From Clostridium saccharoperbutylacetonicum N1-4(HMT) (GTDB lineage: Bacteria; Bacillota; Clostridia; Clostridiales; Clostridiaceae), in the NCBI RefSeq assembly GCF_000340885.1, contig NC_020291.1, positions 4,091,001 to 4,155,000 of the forward strand: a stretch of DNA of 64,000 nucleotides, in the 5' to 3' direction. This document shows, piece after piece, positions 30,960 through 40,464 of this stretch; position 1 is the stretch's first letter; every line of letters begins with the position of its first letter. The position numbers and the translations under genes are program-made. The notes beneath the pieces are model-generated. The model was not told the origin of the DNA. It saw only the letters and a program-made list of their open reading frames with translations, and made no database searches.

Positions 30960-31160
30960 TCAATGCTCAATTGATGAGGAAATCCCTTCGGTATTTCTTT
31001 AATTGATATATATAATAATCCCAATTGGAACTTATATACATATATTTTATATAAGTTCCGTTGTTGCAGCATAGCTGCTCTTTTTATATGTGCGTATTGT
31101 GGCATAGCCACTCTTTTTATATAAGTTCCGTATTGTGGCATAGCCACTCTTTTTATAGGT
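30960..31160. repeat. Mosaic hairpin repeat, locus R1 (three hairpin units)
   Basis: Upstream of hydF lie an AATTG-rich module, a GAAATCCCTTCGGTATTTC hairpin near 30980, and three units of the T-run hairpin repeat. The GCAGCATAGCTGC form is at 31066-31078, and GTGGCATAGCCAC at 31099-31111 and 31135-31147, each followed by TCTTTTTAT. The spacings are 33 and 36 bp. The same modules recur at 48.5-48.8, 49.5-49.7 and 61.9-62.1 kb. Confidence 0.85.
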
Positions 31161-31286
31161 GTATACTTTTATTATAATATAAAATGTCAAATTTATAAAA
31201 TTATAATGCTAAATATGATATTATATTGTTGAGCTGCACTAAATTTTAAATATGCAGCCTACTTATTTAAAAAGGATGTGTTCGTT

Positions 31287-32684
31287 TTGAATTATAGATT
31301 GGAGCAAGATTTATTAGGAGAAAAAAATATAGATGACCAAACTTACAGTGGTATAAATACAGTTAGAGCACTTGAAAACTTTGATTTAAACAGTAAAACT
31401 GTGAATCTAAAACTAGTAAAGGAAATTGCTTTAATAAAAAAAGCAGCAGCTATGACCAATAAGTCCTTAAAATTGCTTGAAGCTGACAAAGCTGATGCAA
31501 TAATAAAAGCCAGTGAAGAGGTCATAGATGGAAAACTTGATGACGAATTTAAAATAAGTGCCTTTCAAGGTGGAGCTGGTACTTCAACTAATATGAATGT
31601 TAATGAAGTCATTGCAAACAGAGCAATTGAACTATTAGGAGGTATTAAAGGCGATTATGATTTAGTACATCCACTAAATCATGTTAATATGTCTCAATCA
31701 ACTAATGATGTTTATCCTTCTGCTCTAAGAATTGCAGCCATTAAATTAATTAGAAAGTTAAGTAACTCCTTATCTAATTTACAAGAAGCCTTGCAAATAA
31801 AAGAAAATGAATTTTCAAACATAATAAAACTTGGAAGAACTCAATTAATGGATGCACTGCCAATGACTGCAGGTCAAAGTTTTGGTGCATATTCAAAGGC
31901 AATTGAAAGAGATAGATGGAGAATTTATAAAGTAGAGGAACGATTAAGACAAATCAACCTTGGAGGCACTGCCATTGGCACAGGGCTAAATGCTACTAAT
32001 AAATATGTGTTTATGATGACAGATCTTATTCAAAGTCTTACTGGCCTTGGCATTGCTAGATCTGACTATCCCATGGATATTACCCAAAACTGTGATATAT
32101 TTGTAGAAACTTCTGGATTATTAAAATCATGCAGCGTGAATCTGCTCAAAATTTCAAATGACTTAAGATTGCTAAATTCTGGTCCTCGTGGAGGAATAGG
32201 TGAGATTATATTACCTAAAATGCAGGCTGGTTCTACAATCATGCCAGGTAAAGTAAATCCAGTTATCCCTGAAATGGTTGCACAAGTTAGCTTAAGAGTA
32301 ATTTCTAATGATACTGCCATTACTATGGCGAGTTCTATGGGGCAATTAGAATTAAATGCATTCACTCCACTTATAGCTGAATGTTTATTAGAATCTCTTG
32401 AACTTCTTGATAAAAGTATTATAATCTTTAAAGAAAAATGTATAGAGGATTTAGAAATGAATAAAGACAGATGTTCAGAAAATCTTGAAAATTCTTTAGT
32501 TTCTGCCACAGCTTTAGTTCCACATTTAGGCTATGATAAAGCTAGTTCTATATCAAAGAAAGCTTTAGAAACAGGAAAAACTATTCGAGAAATTTTACTT
32601 GAAGAACAAATACTCCCTGAAGAAACTATAGATAAAATTTTATCTCCAGCTGAATTAATAAGAACTCATATAGTTGGAAAATAA
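31287..32684 (+). CDS. aspA: Aspartate ammonia-lyase
   Basis: A TTG at 31287 (465 residues, MNYRLEQDLLGEK...) fits both the family N-terminus and an AAAGGATG ribosome site about 10 nt upstream; a GTG nine bases earlier is too close to that site. Motifs of the aspartase/fumarase superfamily are all present: GGAGTSTNMNVNEVIANRA, HVNMSQSTNDVYPSA, GRTQLMDALPMT and the signature GSTIMPGKVNPVIPEMV, whose PVIPE ending favours aspartase over fumarase. It converts aspartate to fumarate and ammonia. It is divergent from hydF; aspartase genes are recurrent neighbours of hyd maturation genes. Confidence 0.93.
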   Translation: MNYRLEQDLLGEKNIDDQTYSGINTVRALENFDLNSKTVNLKLVKEIALIKKAAAMTNKSLKLLEADKADAIIKASEEVIDGKLDDEFKISAFQGGAGTSTNMNVNEVIANRAIELLGGIKGDYDLVHPLNHVNMSQSTNDVYPSALRIAAIKLIRKLSNSLSNLQEALQIKENEFSNIIKLGRTQLMDALPMTAGQSFGAYSKAIERDRWRIYKVEERLRQINLGGTAIGTGLNATNKYVFMMTDLIQSLTGLGIARSDYPMDITQNCDIFVETSGLLKSCSVNLLKISNDLRLLNSGPRGGIGEIILPKMQAGSTIMPGKVNPVIPEMVAQVSLRVISNDTAITMASSMGQLELNAFTPLIAECLLESLELLDKSIIIFKEKCIEDLEMNKDRCSENLENSLVSATALVPHLGYDKASSISKKALETGKTIREILLEEQILPEETIDKILSPAELIRTHIVGK

Positions 32685-32750
32685 TTTTATTGTATATTAT
32701 TTTGAATTATGTAAATACTTATTAGTGATATTTATTCTAATCTATAACTT

Positions 32751-32790
32751 GAGATAGTATTTTAGGATTTCCTAGTACTATCTCTTTTTA
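32751..32790 (+). terminator. Terminator after the aspartase gene
   Basis: GAGATAGTA (from 32751) pairs with TACTATCTC (to about 32784) and is followed by TTTTTATTTT. Confidence 0.85.
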
Positions 32791-32858
32791 TTTTGCCATT
32801 GCTTATGTATTTTTCAATAAAATGTTACTATAAATTTCATTAATATAACTGCTTAAAG

Positions 32859-33902
32859 TCATCCTACATATTCCTTATATGGTAAACGTATAGCTACTCC
32901 AGTATCATCAAATTTATAAGAAGTTCCTTCAAGGGGATTTTGATCATTAAACAAATTAATACCTATAACATAGCTAGCTTCTGCCACTGCATTAGCATCT
33001 TGAACAACAGAACCTGTCATTTCTCCTTTTTTAATTAATTCTTGAGCAGTCGGTATTGCATCAACTCCGACTACAGCTATATTTTTTGTACCATCTTCAG
33101 TATTATATCCATATTTATTCAATACTTCTATTGCTCCAATAGCCATATCATCATTATTAGAAATTATAGCTTCAATTCCAGTGTTATATCTAATAAATAT
33201 TGGTTCAAAATCTGTTTTAGCTTGCTCTCTATTCCAATCAGAAACTGTAGATGCAATTTCCTGTGTTTGTATCCCTCCATTATTAATTGTTAAAATAGAA
33301 TATTCTGTTCTTTCATTTGCATCTTTATTATTATTTTCCCCAATTAGCATTACATATTGTAAGATTCCATCATTATTAGCATCCATAGTATCTTTGTTTT
33401 TATTCCATGCATTAATTATAATTTCACCTTGAAATGCGCCTGCTTGTGCAGAATCAGTTCCAACAAAAAATGCCTTATTATAAGATTTTACTGAATTCAT
33501 ATCAAGAGGTTCTCGATTAAATAAAACGACTGGTATATTAAATTCTTTAATTCTTCCAATAACTTCATAAGCCCTTTTTACATCTACTATATTTAAAAGT
33601 AATATATCTTCACTTTTGTTTTCTAAAATGGCTTCAATAGTTTGATTTTGAATCATTTGATCATCTTTAGCATCATAAAAGGTAAATTGAACTTTATCTG
33701 GATTATTTTTTTGGATTTCTTCAAACCCTTGACGAACTAAAGAAATATATGCATCATCAAACCTATATAATAATACTCCTACTTTAACAGGCTTTTGATC
33801 TACTGTTTGAGCAAAAATGTCTATGTAACTATAAGAGAATTTTATTGCTGATATAATAACTACAAGCCCAATAACTGCCAATGCCTTTTTAATTAATTTC
33901 AT
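32859..33902 (-). CDS. Galactose/glucose-binding-protein-like sugar-binding protein, orphan
   Basis: The 347-residue protein is a type I periplasmic-binding fold of the MglB family: VGVLLYRFDDAYISLVRQGFEEI, NIPVVLFNREP, FVGTDSAQAGAFQGEII, a calcium-loop-like DANNDGILQYVMLIG, ISNNDDMAIGAIEVLNKYG and VVGVDAIPTAQELI. An N-terminal hydrophobic segment (about residues 7-25) has no cysteine, so it is not a lipoprotein and may stay membrane-anchored or be secreted. No MglA/MglC genes adjoin it. Such orphan binding proteins often serve as sensors for two-component systems or chemoreceptors; no partner is in the window. Confidence 0.88.
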   Translation of the reverse strand: MKLIKKALAVIGLVVIISAIKFSYSYIDIFAQTVDQKPVKVGVLLYRFDDAYISLVRQGFEEIQKNNPDKVQFTFYDAKDDQMIQNQTIEAILENKSEDILLLNIVDVKRAYEVIGRIKEFNIPVVLFNREPLDMNSVKSYNKAFFVGTDSAQAGAFQGEIIINAWNKNKDTMDANNDGILQYVMLIGENNNKDANERTEYSILTINNGGIQTQEIASTVSDWNREQAKTDFEPIFIRYNTGIEAIISNNDDMAIGAIEVLNKYGYNTEDGTKNIAVVGVDAIPTAQELIKKGEMTGSVVQDANAVAEASYVIGINLFNDQNPLEGTSYKFDDTGVAIRLPYKEYVG

Positions 33903-34349
33903 TATAAATCGCTCCTTTGTTACGTATTAATATTATCTATAGATATCCAAATACTTATTCAAGTAAATAACACCAATTTTTATATTATCCTGTAACAAAA
34001 GAGAAAATCACAGATATTATACTATATATATTCAAATGGTCAATTGACAATTTTCAATATTCAATTTTAGTAACTATTTCAAGTTGTTCAAATCAATGTA
34101 GTCATATATCAAAATAAAAGATTTTAAAAAAGAGTACCAATATATGATATATGTGATATTTTGTAAATTATGTTATAATACTATTAAAAATAATAATTTA
34201 ATAAACAATAGTAATATATTGTTCATCAACTTAAAAAGGCAGCAATGCCTAAATATATATGTGCATATCTTATATAATACCAAAATTTGTTATGAAAATT
34301 GCTCATTTATAGAATTAAAATAAAAAATGTAAAGAATTAGGAGGAAAAT
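33903..34349. other. Gene-free AT-rich spacer with MITE end fragment
   Basis: TAGATATCCAA at 33940 preceded by TA is the left terminus of the inverted-repeat element, but only about 20 bp resemble it. An AATTG-rich module lies near 34035-34075. An extended -10 box, TGTTATAAT at 34171-34179, could start transcription of the lipoprotein gene, giving a leader of about 165 nt with a small GGCA/TGCC hairpin near 34240. No further structure was seen. Confidence 0.5.
33938..33962. mobile_element. MITE terminus fragment, copy G
   Basis: TA plus TAGATATCCAAAT at 33938-33952 matches the left end of the inverted-repeat elements, but the bases after about 33962 do not. It may be the scar of a removed copy or a chance remnant. 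Confidence 0.4.
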
Positions 34350-34934
34350 ATGAAAAAATTATTAATTGCTGTACTAATACTTGGAACTATTAATTTTACA
34401 GGATGTGACCCCAAAAGTGCAGACGATAAGGCAGTAAAAGAAACAACTAGATCTACAACTACTACAGATACTAAAACAAACAATGATAAAACTAATGCAG
34501 CTAAATCTGATACAACAGCCACTACAGCTAAAACTGATACAGCTAGAGCAACAACTAGTGATGGCAAACAATTAGGTTATGTAAAAAAGTTGTATGAAGA
34601 AAGTGGAAGTAAGTATATTTCAATACAATATATACAATGGTTGTCAGGAGAAGAAGCTATTAAGGCTATAATGGAAGATGATAAATGTACAAGAGAAGAA
34701 GCACAGTCTAGATATACTAATGATTATTATATAAGAGATAAAAACAAAGAAGTAAAAAAAGTAAAAGTTTCAAATAATGCTACTTATAGTATAATTAAAA
34801 CTGGTGCTGAAGCAACTAAATCAAACTTTGATGAAGTAAAGAAAGAGCTTGGAGAAACAACACAAGGAATTTTATGTGATGTAACTATAAAAGACAATGA
34901 AGTTACAGATTTGAAACAAAAATATCACCCATAA
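34350..34934 (+). CDS. Lipoprotein with Thr-rich linker, unknown function
   Basis: The 194-residue protein has a lipoprotein signal (MKKLLIAVLILGTINFTGC, lipidated Cys19). A low-complexity Thr/Lys/Asp linker follows (about residues 28-72). The C-terminal soluble domain (about 75-194) reads LGYVKKLYEESGSKYISIQYIQWLSGEEAIKAIMEDDKCTREEAQSRYTNDYYIRDKNKEVKKVKV. The C-terminal domain resembles unnamed clostridial domains that carry a 'DYYIRN' motif. The linker suggests a domain held beyond the cell wall. It is a lone gene with AGGAGG before the ATG and a strong terminator after it. Confidence 0.8.
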   Translation: MKKLLIAVLILGTINFTGCDPKSADDKAVKETTRSTTTTDTKTNNDKTNAAKSDTTATTAKTDTARATTSDGKQLGYVKKLYEESGSKYISIQYIQWLSGEEAIKAIMEDDKCTREEAQSRYTNDYYIRDKNKEVKKVKVSNNATYSIIKTGAEATKSNFDEVKKELGETTQGILCDVTIKDNEVTDLKQKYHP

Positions 34935-34966
34935 TAGATTATAAAGTTAATTTGTTGGATAATATA

Positions 34967-35015
34967 GTAACAATCAAACTTCAAATTCTCGAGTTTGATT
35001 GTTACTGTTTTTTTA
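34967..35015 (+). terminator. Terminator after the lipoprotein gene
   Basis: GTAACAATCAAACT (34967-34980) pairs perfectly with AGTTTGATTGTTAC (34992-35005), followed by TGTTTTTTTAG. Confidence 0.92.
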
Positions 35016-35096
35016 GATTTCAAAGAGTTATATAGTGATTTAAAAAGAAGTATACATCCAAACTTATTAGAAGTAATGAAAAACGCTGGTTACTAA
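35016..35096 (+). pseudogene. Orphan C-terminal coding remnant
   Basis: From 35016 an open frame reads DFKELYSDLKRSIHPNLLEV then MKNAGY and stops with TAA at 35094-35096. It has no start codon or ribosome site and begins right at the T-run of the preceding terminator. The composition is protein-like (amphipathic helix with charged residues), which suggests the end of a lost gene. The parent is not recognised. Confidence 0.4.
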
Positions 35097-35192
35097 AAAT
35101 TATGAGTGTAATAGTAAGACTAATCAACAATTTTCTTTCTCTGTGATCTTCTCCATTAATTGATTATTGATAATTAGAATATCTATACTTTA

Positions 35193-36347
35193 TTATTTGA
35201 AAGCTTTTTTGTAAATTGCTAATATTTCTTCTACACTTGTATCTCTTGGATTACCTGGTGTACATGCATCTGCAAATGCTGATTCAGAAAGCGCTTGTAA
35301 ATCTTCTTCTTTAACACCAATTTCATTTAACACTTTTGGAATTCCAACATCTTCTGAAAGTTTTTTAACTGCGTCAATAGCTGCTTTTCTATATTCATCT
35401 TGAGACATGCTATCTACGCCTTGAACTCCCATTGCTCTTGCAATTTCTCTATATTTATAACCAGTTGCTTCTGCATTATATTCCATAACATATGGTAATA
35501 ATACCGCATTAGCAATTCCATGCGGAGTATCATAGAAAGCTCCAAGTGGATGTGCCATTCCATGAACAATACCTAATCCTACATTACTAAAGCCCATACC
35601 TGCAACATATTGTCCAAGAGCCATATCTTCTCTTCCCTTAGGCTCATTGTTTACTGCACTTCTAAGGGAACGTCCTATAATTTCAATAGCTTTTAAATGT
35701 AAGGCATCAGTTAATTCCCAAGCTCCCTTTGTAATATATCCTTCAATAGCATGAGTTAAAGCATCCATACCTGTAGCTGCTGTTAATCCTTTTGGCATTG
35801 ATGACATCATTTCTGAATCAACTACTGCAATTACTGGAATATCATGTGGGTCAACACATACAAATTTACGTTTCTTTTCTTCATCTGTAATTACATAGTT
35901 AATTGTTACTTCAGCTGCAGTTCCTGCTGTTGTTGGTACTGCTATTATATCAACGCACTTATTTTTTGTGTCAGCTACACCTTCAAGACTTCTTACATCT
36001 GAAAATTCAGGATTTTTAACTATTATACCAATAGCTTTTGCAGTATCTATTGATGATCCCCCACCAATTGCTAATAAATAATCAGCACCAGCTGCCTTGA
36101 ACTTTTCTATACCTGCTAGAACTACATTTATAGTAGGATTTGCTTTTACTTCATCAAAAATTTCAAAAGCTAAATTATTTGCTTTTAATAAATCTGTTAC
36201 TTTTGTAGCTACATTAAATTTAATTAAATCTCTATCAGTTACAGCTAAAGCTTTTTTGTAACCTCTAACTTTAGCTTCAGCAACAATATTTTCAATTGCT
36301 CCTGCACCTATATAGCTTGTTTCATTTAATATCATTCTATTTGCCAT
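35193..36347 (-). CDS. fucO: Lactaldehyde reductase (1,2-propanediol oxidoreductase)
   Basis: The ATG at 36347 (384 residues, MANRMILNETSYIGAGAI...) has AAAGGAGATTG upstream and matches the FucO N-terminus. It is a group III iron-dependent alcohol dehydrogenase: GGGSSIDTAKAIG for NAD, TTAGTAAEVT, and the iron ligands Asp, His and His within DALTHAIEGY and GIVHGMAHPLGAFYDTPHG. It reduces L-lactaldehyde from rhamnulose-1-phosphate cleavage to L-1,2-propanediol, re-oxidising NADH during anaerobic growth. It follows rhaD on the same strand after a 281-nt gap holding a hairpin repeat. Confidence 0.95.
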   Translation of the reverse strand: MANRMILNETSYIGAGAIENIVAEAKVRGYKKALAVTDRDLIKFNVATKVTDLLKANNLAFEIFDEVKANPTINVVLAGIEKFKAAGADYLLAIGGGSSIDTAKAIGIIVKNPEFSDVRSLEGVADTKNKCVDIIAVPTTAGTAAEVTINYVITDEEKKRKFVCVDPHDIPVIAVVDSEMMSSMPKGLTAATGMDALTHAIEGYITKGAWELTDALHLKAIEIIGRSLRSAVNNEPKGREDMALGQYVAGMGFSNVGLGIVHGMAHPLGAFYDTPHGIANAVLLPYVMEYNAEATGYKYREIARAMGVQGVDSMSQDEYRKAAIDAVKKLSEDVGIPKVLNEIGVKEEDLQALSESAFADACTPGNPRDTSVEEILAIYKKAFK

Positions 36348-36454
36348 TTTAATCAATCTCCTTTAAATTTTTTATATTTTAATATGATATTTAACGCTTA
36401 CTATGTTAAATTATTAACTTTTATAATTATGCTAAACTGTTGTCAAATATTGAC

Positions 36455-36530
36455 CATAAATAATTGATCATTGACAACTGATAATTATCAATGTTTAATT
36501 ACCCTCGAGGGGTCCCAAGGGTAATTTTAA
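36455..36530. repeat. AATTG-rich module and hairpin between rhaD and fucO
   Basis: An ATTGATCATTGACAACTG-type stretch near 36460-36490 is followed by AATTACCCT (36497-36505) pairing with AGGGTAATT (36518-36526). This has the module order of the mosaic repeats elsewhere, without the T-run hairpin units. It may lower readthrough from rhaD into fucO. Confidence 0.5.
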
Positions 36531-36628
36531 TTTTCCATATTATAATTATATTAATAAGTTATTTGAAACTATTATGGTTAAGGAGTTATAGTTTATACTT
36601 TTGGTTAATATGTTTCTAAATAACTATA

Positions 36629-37447
36629 TTAGCTTAAATAGTCTTCTGAAATACTTACATTAAAATCTCTTGCTAAATCTCTAAAGTTTTGAGAAGTTAT
36701 TGTTTGTTTCTTTCCACCCATTGCTAGAACTTTTACTAAGATTTCAGCAGATTTTTCTACTGTGTCCATAAGTCCAAAAGTTAAATCTAAAGTTTCTCCT
36801 GAACAGAACATTCCATGGTGTGCCCAAATTACAACATCATGACTCTTCATTAATTCACCAGTTGCATCTGCAATTGCTGATCCTCCTGGAACCATCCAAG
36901 GAACTATTCCAATTCCACTTGGGAACACTACAGGACATTCAGTTGCCATTTCCCATAATTCTCTAGTAAATACTGCTCCATCTAAAGGTAATACAAAAGT
37001 TAAAGCAATTACATTAGTAGTATGAGAATGCATTATAACTCTATGAGCTCCATTTGTTTTTTCCACCTTAATTGAGTGACTCATTAAATGTGAAGGTAAT
37101 TCACTTGTTGGCTTAGCACCATTTGTTAAGCCCCAAACTATTTTATAATTTTCACCCTTTTCATCTATTTTAACTATCCCTGCATTTTCTTCTAAACAAA
37201 CTGTCATGTTTCTTATAAATTTTCCACTTCCAGTTACTAAGAAGTATTCATTAGCTAAATTTTTAACTGTTACACCTATTGGAGTGTAAGCTGAATCTTC
37301 ATTAATAAATACCTTTACTCCAGCAACTTCTTCTTCAGTAAGTCTATATGTAATATTTCCACCATTTCTTTCATGCCAACCCTTAAGCCATGCATCTTCT
37401 GTTATCTTTTTAAAGTTTTGTATAAATTTCATATCTTCTAAAGCCAT
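36629..37447 (-). CDS. rhaD: Rhamnulose-1-phosphate aldolase
   Basis: The 272-residue class II aldolase has an intact zinc site: IMHSHTTNVIALT (HxH, around residue 142) and VIWAHHGMFCSG (third His, around residue 213), with TSELPSHLMSHS carrying the catalytic Glu. NGGNITYRL near residue 29 is the phosphate-binding loop. It splits L-rhamnulose-1-phosphate into DHAP and L-lactaldehyde. It lies 36 nt after rhaA in the rhamnose operon. The intact ligands contrast with the degenerate paralogue at 48.8 kb. Confidence 0.96.
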   Translation of the reverse strand: MALEDMKFIQNFKKITEDAWLKGWHERNGGNITYRLTEEEVAGVKVFINEDSAYTPIGVTVKNLANEYFLVTGSGKFIRNMTVCLEENAGIVKIDEKGENYKIVWGLTNGAKPTSELPSHLMSHSIKVEKTNGAHRVIMHSHTTNVIALTFVLPLDGAVFTRELWEMATECPVVFPSGIGIVPWMVPGGSAIADATGELMKSHDVVIWAHHGMFCSGETLDLTFGLMDTVEKSAEILVKVLAMGGKKQTITSQNFRDLARDFNVSISEDYLS

Positions 37448-37483
37448 TTTTATTCCTACTTTCTTTTATTAATTAATTGTTCT

Positions 37484-38740
37484 CTAGTTTCTCTTTGATA
37501 ATTCAGTTTTTTCATATTCTTTAACTTCACTAATCCACTTTTCACCTACAGGAACATTATTCTTTTCACAGTAGTAATTCCAAATGTCACCTATTGGATA
37601 AGTTTTAAATTCTTCCATTAAAGCTAATCTTTCTGTGAAGTTACCTTCATCTTGTAATTCTTTTAATTTAGCATTTGGAGTTAACATTGCATTTAATAAT
37701 GCTTTTATCATATTTCTTGAACCAATTGTCCATGCTACAATTCTGTTAATACTTGCGTCAAAGAAATCAAGTCCAATGATAACTCTATCTAATGCATCAT
37801 TTCTTACTATTTCTTTAGCTATTTCTTTAAGTTCATCATCATAAACTACAACGTGATCAGAATCCCATCTTACTGGTCTACTTACATGAAGTGCAACTTT
37901 TTCATTAAATAATAACATTGCTGAAAGTTTATCTGAAACAACTTCTGTTGGATGATAATGTCCAGTATCCATTAGGGACATTATGTTATTTTTAGCTGCA
38001 TAGCTTAAATAGAATTCGTTAGAACCTACTGTATAACTTTCAGCCCCTATACCAAATACTTTTGACTCAACACAATCAAGATTGTATTTTTTATCTATTT
38101 CAACTTTAAAGATTTCATCTAAAGATTCTTTAAGTCTTCTTCTTGGTCCTAATCTATCACTTGGTATATCTTTATAACCATCTGGTATCCAAATATTGGT
38201 TAAACAAGTTTGTCCTAATTCTTTACCAAAATATTCACCTATTTTTCTTGATGCAATTGCATGTTTTATCCAGAAATCTCTTATTTCTTTGTTTGGATGA
38301 GATAATGTTAAACCATCTGCTGACTTTGGATGAGAGAATATTGTTGGATTAAAGTCTAATCCTAATCCATTTTCTTTTGCCCATTTTACCCAATTTGCAA
38401 AATGTTCTGGTTTGATTTCATCTCTATCTACAACTTCACCATTAGTTTCTAAATAAATTGCATGAAGGTTTACTTTATGCTTTCCTGGAATTAAGCTTAA
38501 AGCTTTATCTAAATCTTGTCTTAATTCATCAGCATTTCTAGCTGCTCCTGGATAATTTCCATTACATTGAATTCCACCAGATAATTCATTTTTAGAAACT
38601 TCGAAACCTTTAACGTCATCCCCTTGCCAGCAATGAATTGATATTTTAACTTTATTAAGTTCTTCTAAAGCTTTATCTACGTCTATTCCCCATTTTTCAT
38701 ATTCTTTTTTTGCTAATTCATATTTTTCTTTAATATTCAT
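37484..38740 (-). CDS. rhaA: L-rhamnose isomerase
   Basis: The 418-residue enzyme has the characteristic N-terminus [41 protein letters not shown]. It also has metal-site segments [53 protein letters not shown] and [15 protein letters not shown], all typical of RhaA. It converts L-rhamnose to L-rhamnulose with Mn2+. It lies between rhaB and rhaD on the same strand with short gaps. Confidence 0.97.
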   Translation of the reverse strand: MNIKEKYELAKKEYEKWGIDVDKALEELNKVKISIHCWQGDDVKGFEVSKNELSGGIQCNGNYPGAARNADELRQDLDKALSLIPGKHKVNLHAIYLETNGEVVDRDEIKPEHFANWVKWAKENGLGLDFNPTIFSHPKSADGLTLSHPNKEIRDFWIKHAIASRKIGEYFGKELGQTCLTNIWIPDGYKDIPSDRLGPRRRLKESLDEIFKVEIDKKYNLDCVESKVFGIGAESYTVGSNEFYLSYAAKNNIMSLMDTGHYHPTEVVSDKLSAMLLFNEKVALHVSRPVRWDSDHVVVYDDELKEIAKEIVRNDALDRVIIGLDFFDASINRIVAWTIGSRNMIKALLNAMLTPNAKLKELQDEGNFTERLALMEEFKTYPIGDIWNYYCEKNNVPVGEKWISEVKEYEKTELSKRN

Positions 38741-38817
38741 TTCTCTTCCTCCTATTTATGTTGGAATTTTACTTGTTTGAGTTATTTATTTTAATAAGAC
38801 TTTTTACAAATTTAATA

Positions 38818-40215
38818 TTAATTAAATACTTTAATATCAAAAGATTCTTTTATAGCTTTTCTTGCTTCACTTAAATCTTTAAAGACATTTTTACTGATCA
38901 TTTGAGCCACAATATTTCCTATAGCTGTTGCTTCAACTGGTCCTGCTAGTACTTCTTTTCCAGTAACACTTGCAACCAATTCATTTAGTAAATTGTTTTG
39001 ACATCCACCACCAAAAATATTTATTCTCTTAAATTCTTTTTCAAATATATCTTCAAGATTAGTTACTGCTCTTTTATAACAATGTGCTAAGCTATTAAAT
39101 ACGCACATTGCAATTTCTCCAACTTCTTCTGGAATTTCTTGATTTGTCTCTTTACAATGAATTTTAATTTCTTCAATCATATTATCTGGTTTTAAAAATC
39201 TATCATCATCTACATCAACTATTGACGCAAATTTTGAATTTTCTCTTGCCAAATCAACTAATTCAGCAAAGGAATATTTATTATCAAGATTTCTTCTTAC
39301 TTCTTGAATAACCCATAATCCCATAATATTTTTTAAGAATCTATATCTATAATCTATTCCACCTTCATTTGTAAAGTTATATTCCATAGCTTGTGGTACA
39401 CAAATTGGGAATCTATTTTCCACTCCAATCAATGACCAAGTTCCTGAACTTAAATATATGCTATCATTGTCATTACATACAGATGAAATAAATGCAGATC
39501 CTGTATCATGAGTTGCAGGAAGTATAACTTCCATGTCAAACCCAAACTCTTCAATTAATTCATTTCTTAAATTTCCAAGACTAGTTTTAGGTAATTTTAT
39601 TTCTTGAAAAATATCCTTTTTGATTCCAAGGTCTTCTAAGATTTTTTCATCCCAAGTTCTCTCAAAAGAGTTTACCAATTGAGTTGAAGTAGCATTTGTA
39701 TATTCATTAGCTTTCTTTCCTGTAAGCAAGAAATTCAAATAATCTGGAACCATTAAGAAAGTCTTTGCTTTCTCTAAAATTTCCGGATTATTATTCTTAA
39801 TAGAAAGTAATTGATATACAGTGTTAAATCTTTGAAATTGTATTCCAGTATATAAATACATCATATCTTTCGGAATGCTCTTAAAAACTTCTTCCATCAT
39901 TCTTTCGGTTCTATCATCTCTATAAGCAACTGCATTTCCAAGCATATTATCGTTTTCATCTAACAGAACAAAATCTACAGCCCAAGTATCTATGCCAATG
40001 CTCTTTGGAATTTTTCCTATTTCTTTGCATTTTTTAATTCCATTTTTGATATCTTTAAATAATTGTTCTATATTCCAACAATATTCATTCCCAACTTTAC
40101 TAATTCCATTTTCAAACCTATAAATTTCTTCTAATGTTATCTTTCCATTTTCTATTGAGCCAAGTATATGCCTGCCACTAGAGGCACCGATATCAATGGC
40201 TAAATAATACTCCAT
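38818..40215 (-). CDS. rhaB: Rhamnulokinase
   Basis: The ATG at 40215 (465 residues, MEYYLAIDIGASSGRHILG...) has AGGAGG six bases upstream. It is a FGGY sugar kinase: DIGASSGR for phosphate, IGIDTWAVDFVLLD, ATHDTGSAFIS, SSGTWSLIGVE and GGGCQNNLLNELVASVTGKEV. It phosphorylates L-rhamnulose at C1. It is the first structural gene of the rhamnose operon, downstream of an AraC-type regulator that reads in the same direction. Confidence 0.96.
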   Translation of the reverse strand: MEYYLAIDIGASSGRHILGSIENGKITLEEIYRFENGISKVGNEYCWNIEQLFKDIKNGIKKCKEIGKIPKSIGIDTWAVDFVLLDENDNMLGNAVAYRDDRTERMMEEVFKSIPKDMMYLYTGIQFQRFNTVYQLLSIKNNNPEILEKAKTFLMVPDYLNFLLTGKKANEYTNATSTQLVNSFERTWDEKILEDLGIKKDIFQEIKLPKTSLGNLRNELIEEFGFDMEVILPATHDTGSAFISSVCNDNDSIYLSSGTWSLIGVENRFPICVPQAMEYNFTNEGGIDYRYRFLKNIMGLWVIQEVRRNLDNKYSFAELVDLARENSKFASIVDVDDDRFLKPDNMIEEIKIHCKETNQEIPEEVGEIAMCVFNSLAHCYKRAVTNLEDIFEKEFKRINIFGGGCQNNLLNELVASVTGKEVLAGPVEATAIGNIVAQMISKNVFKDLSEARKAIKESFDIKVFN

Positions 40216-40359
40216 AGCTTTCCTCCTGTTCATTTTTTCATCACACTATGGTTAAATTATATTGCATTTAGAAACCGTTTTTAATATCGTAGTTTGTTTT
40301 AATTATTATCCTTATTTGCAAATCTACATTTGAAACTGATAATTTGAATTCTGATAAAA

Positions 40360-40439
40360 AAATAAAAAAGCAGCCTTATTTTACTCTAATTGTCATAAAT
40401 TTTTTCAAATACATTTATGACAATCAGGAATAAATAAGC
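40360..40439 (-). terminator. Terminator of the AraC gene, separated from it by MITE copy B
   Basis: A long imperfect stem (GCCTTATTTT...AATTGTCATAAAT from 40373 against ATTTATGACAATCAGG...AATAAGC to 40439) is followed on the minus strand by TTTTTTATTTTTTT. It now lies some 310 bp beyond the AraC gene because the inverted-repeat element sits in between. Confidence 0.75.
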
Positions 40440-40464
40440 ACTACTTTTTATTCTAATTTAATTA

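Noticed and set aside
30938..31147. Reading frame of 69 codons with repeated AMPQY-type peptides
   Set aside because: It arises from the T-run hairpin repeats read on the minus strand; no ribosome site and no conserved protein features.
31287..32684. Class II fumarase instead of aspartase
   Set aside because: The signature ends PVIPE, as in aspartases, not PTQCE as in fumarases, and the N-terminus MNYRLEQDLLGEK is aspartase-like.
35193..40215. Bacterial microcompartment for propanediol use with the rhamnose genes
   Set aside because: No shell protein, aldehyde dehydrogenase or diol dehydratase gene is present; the pathway here ends in excreted 1,2-propanediol via FucO.
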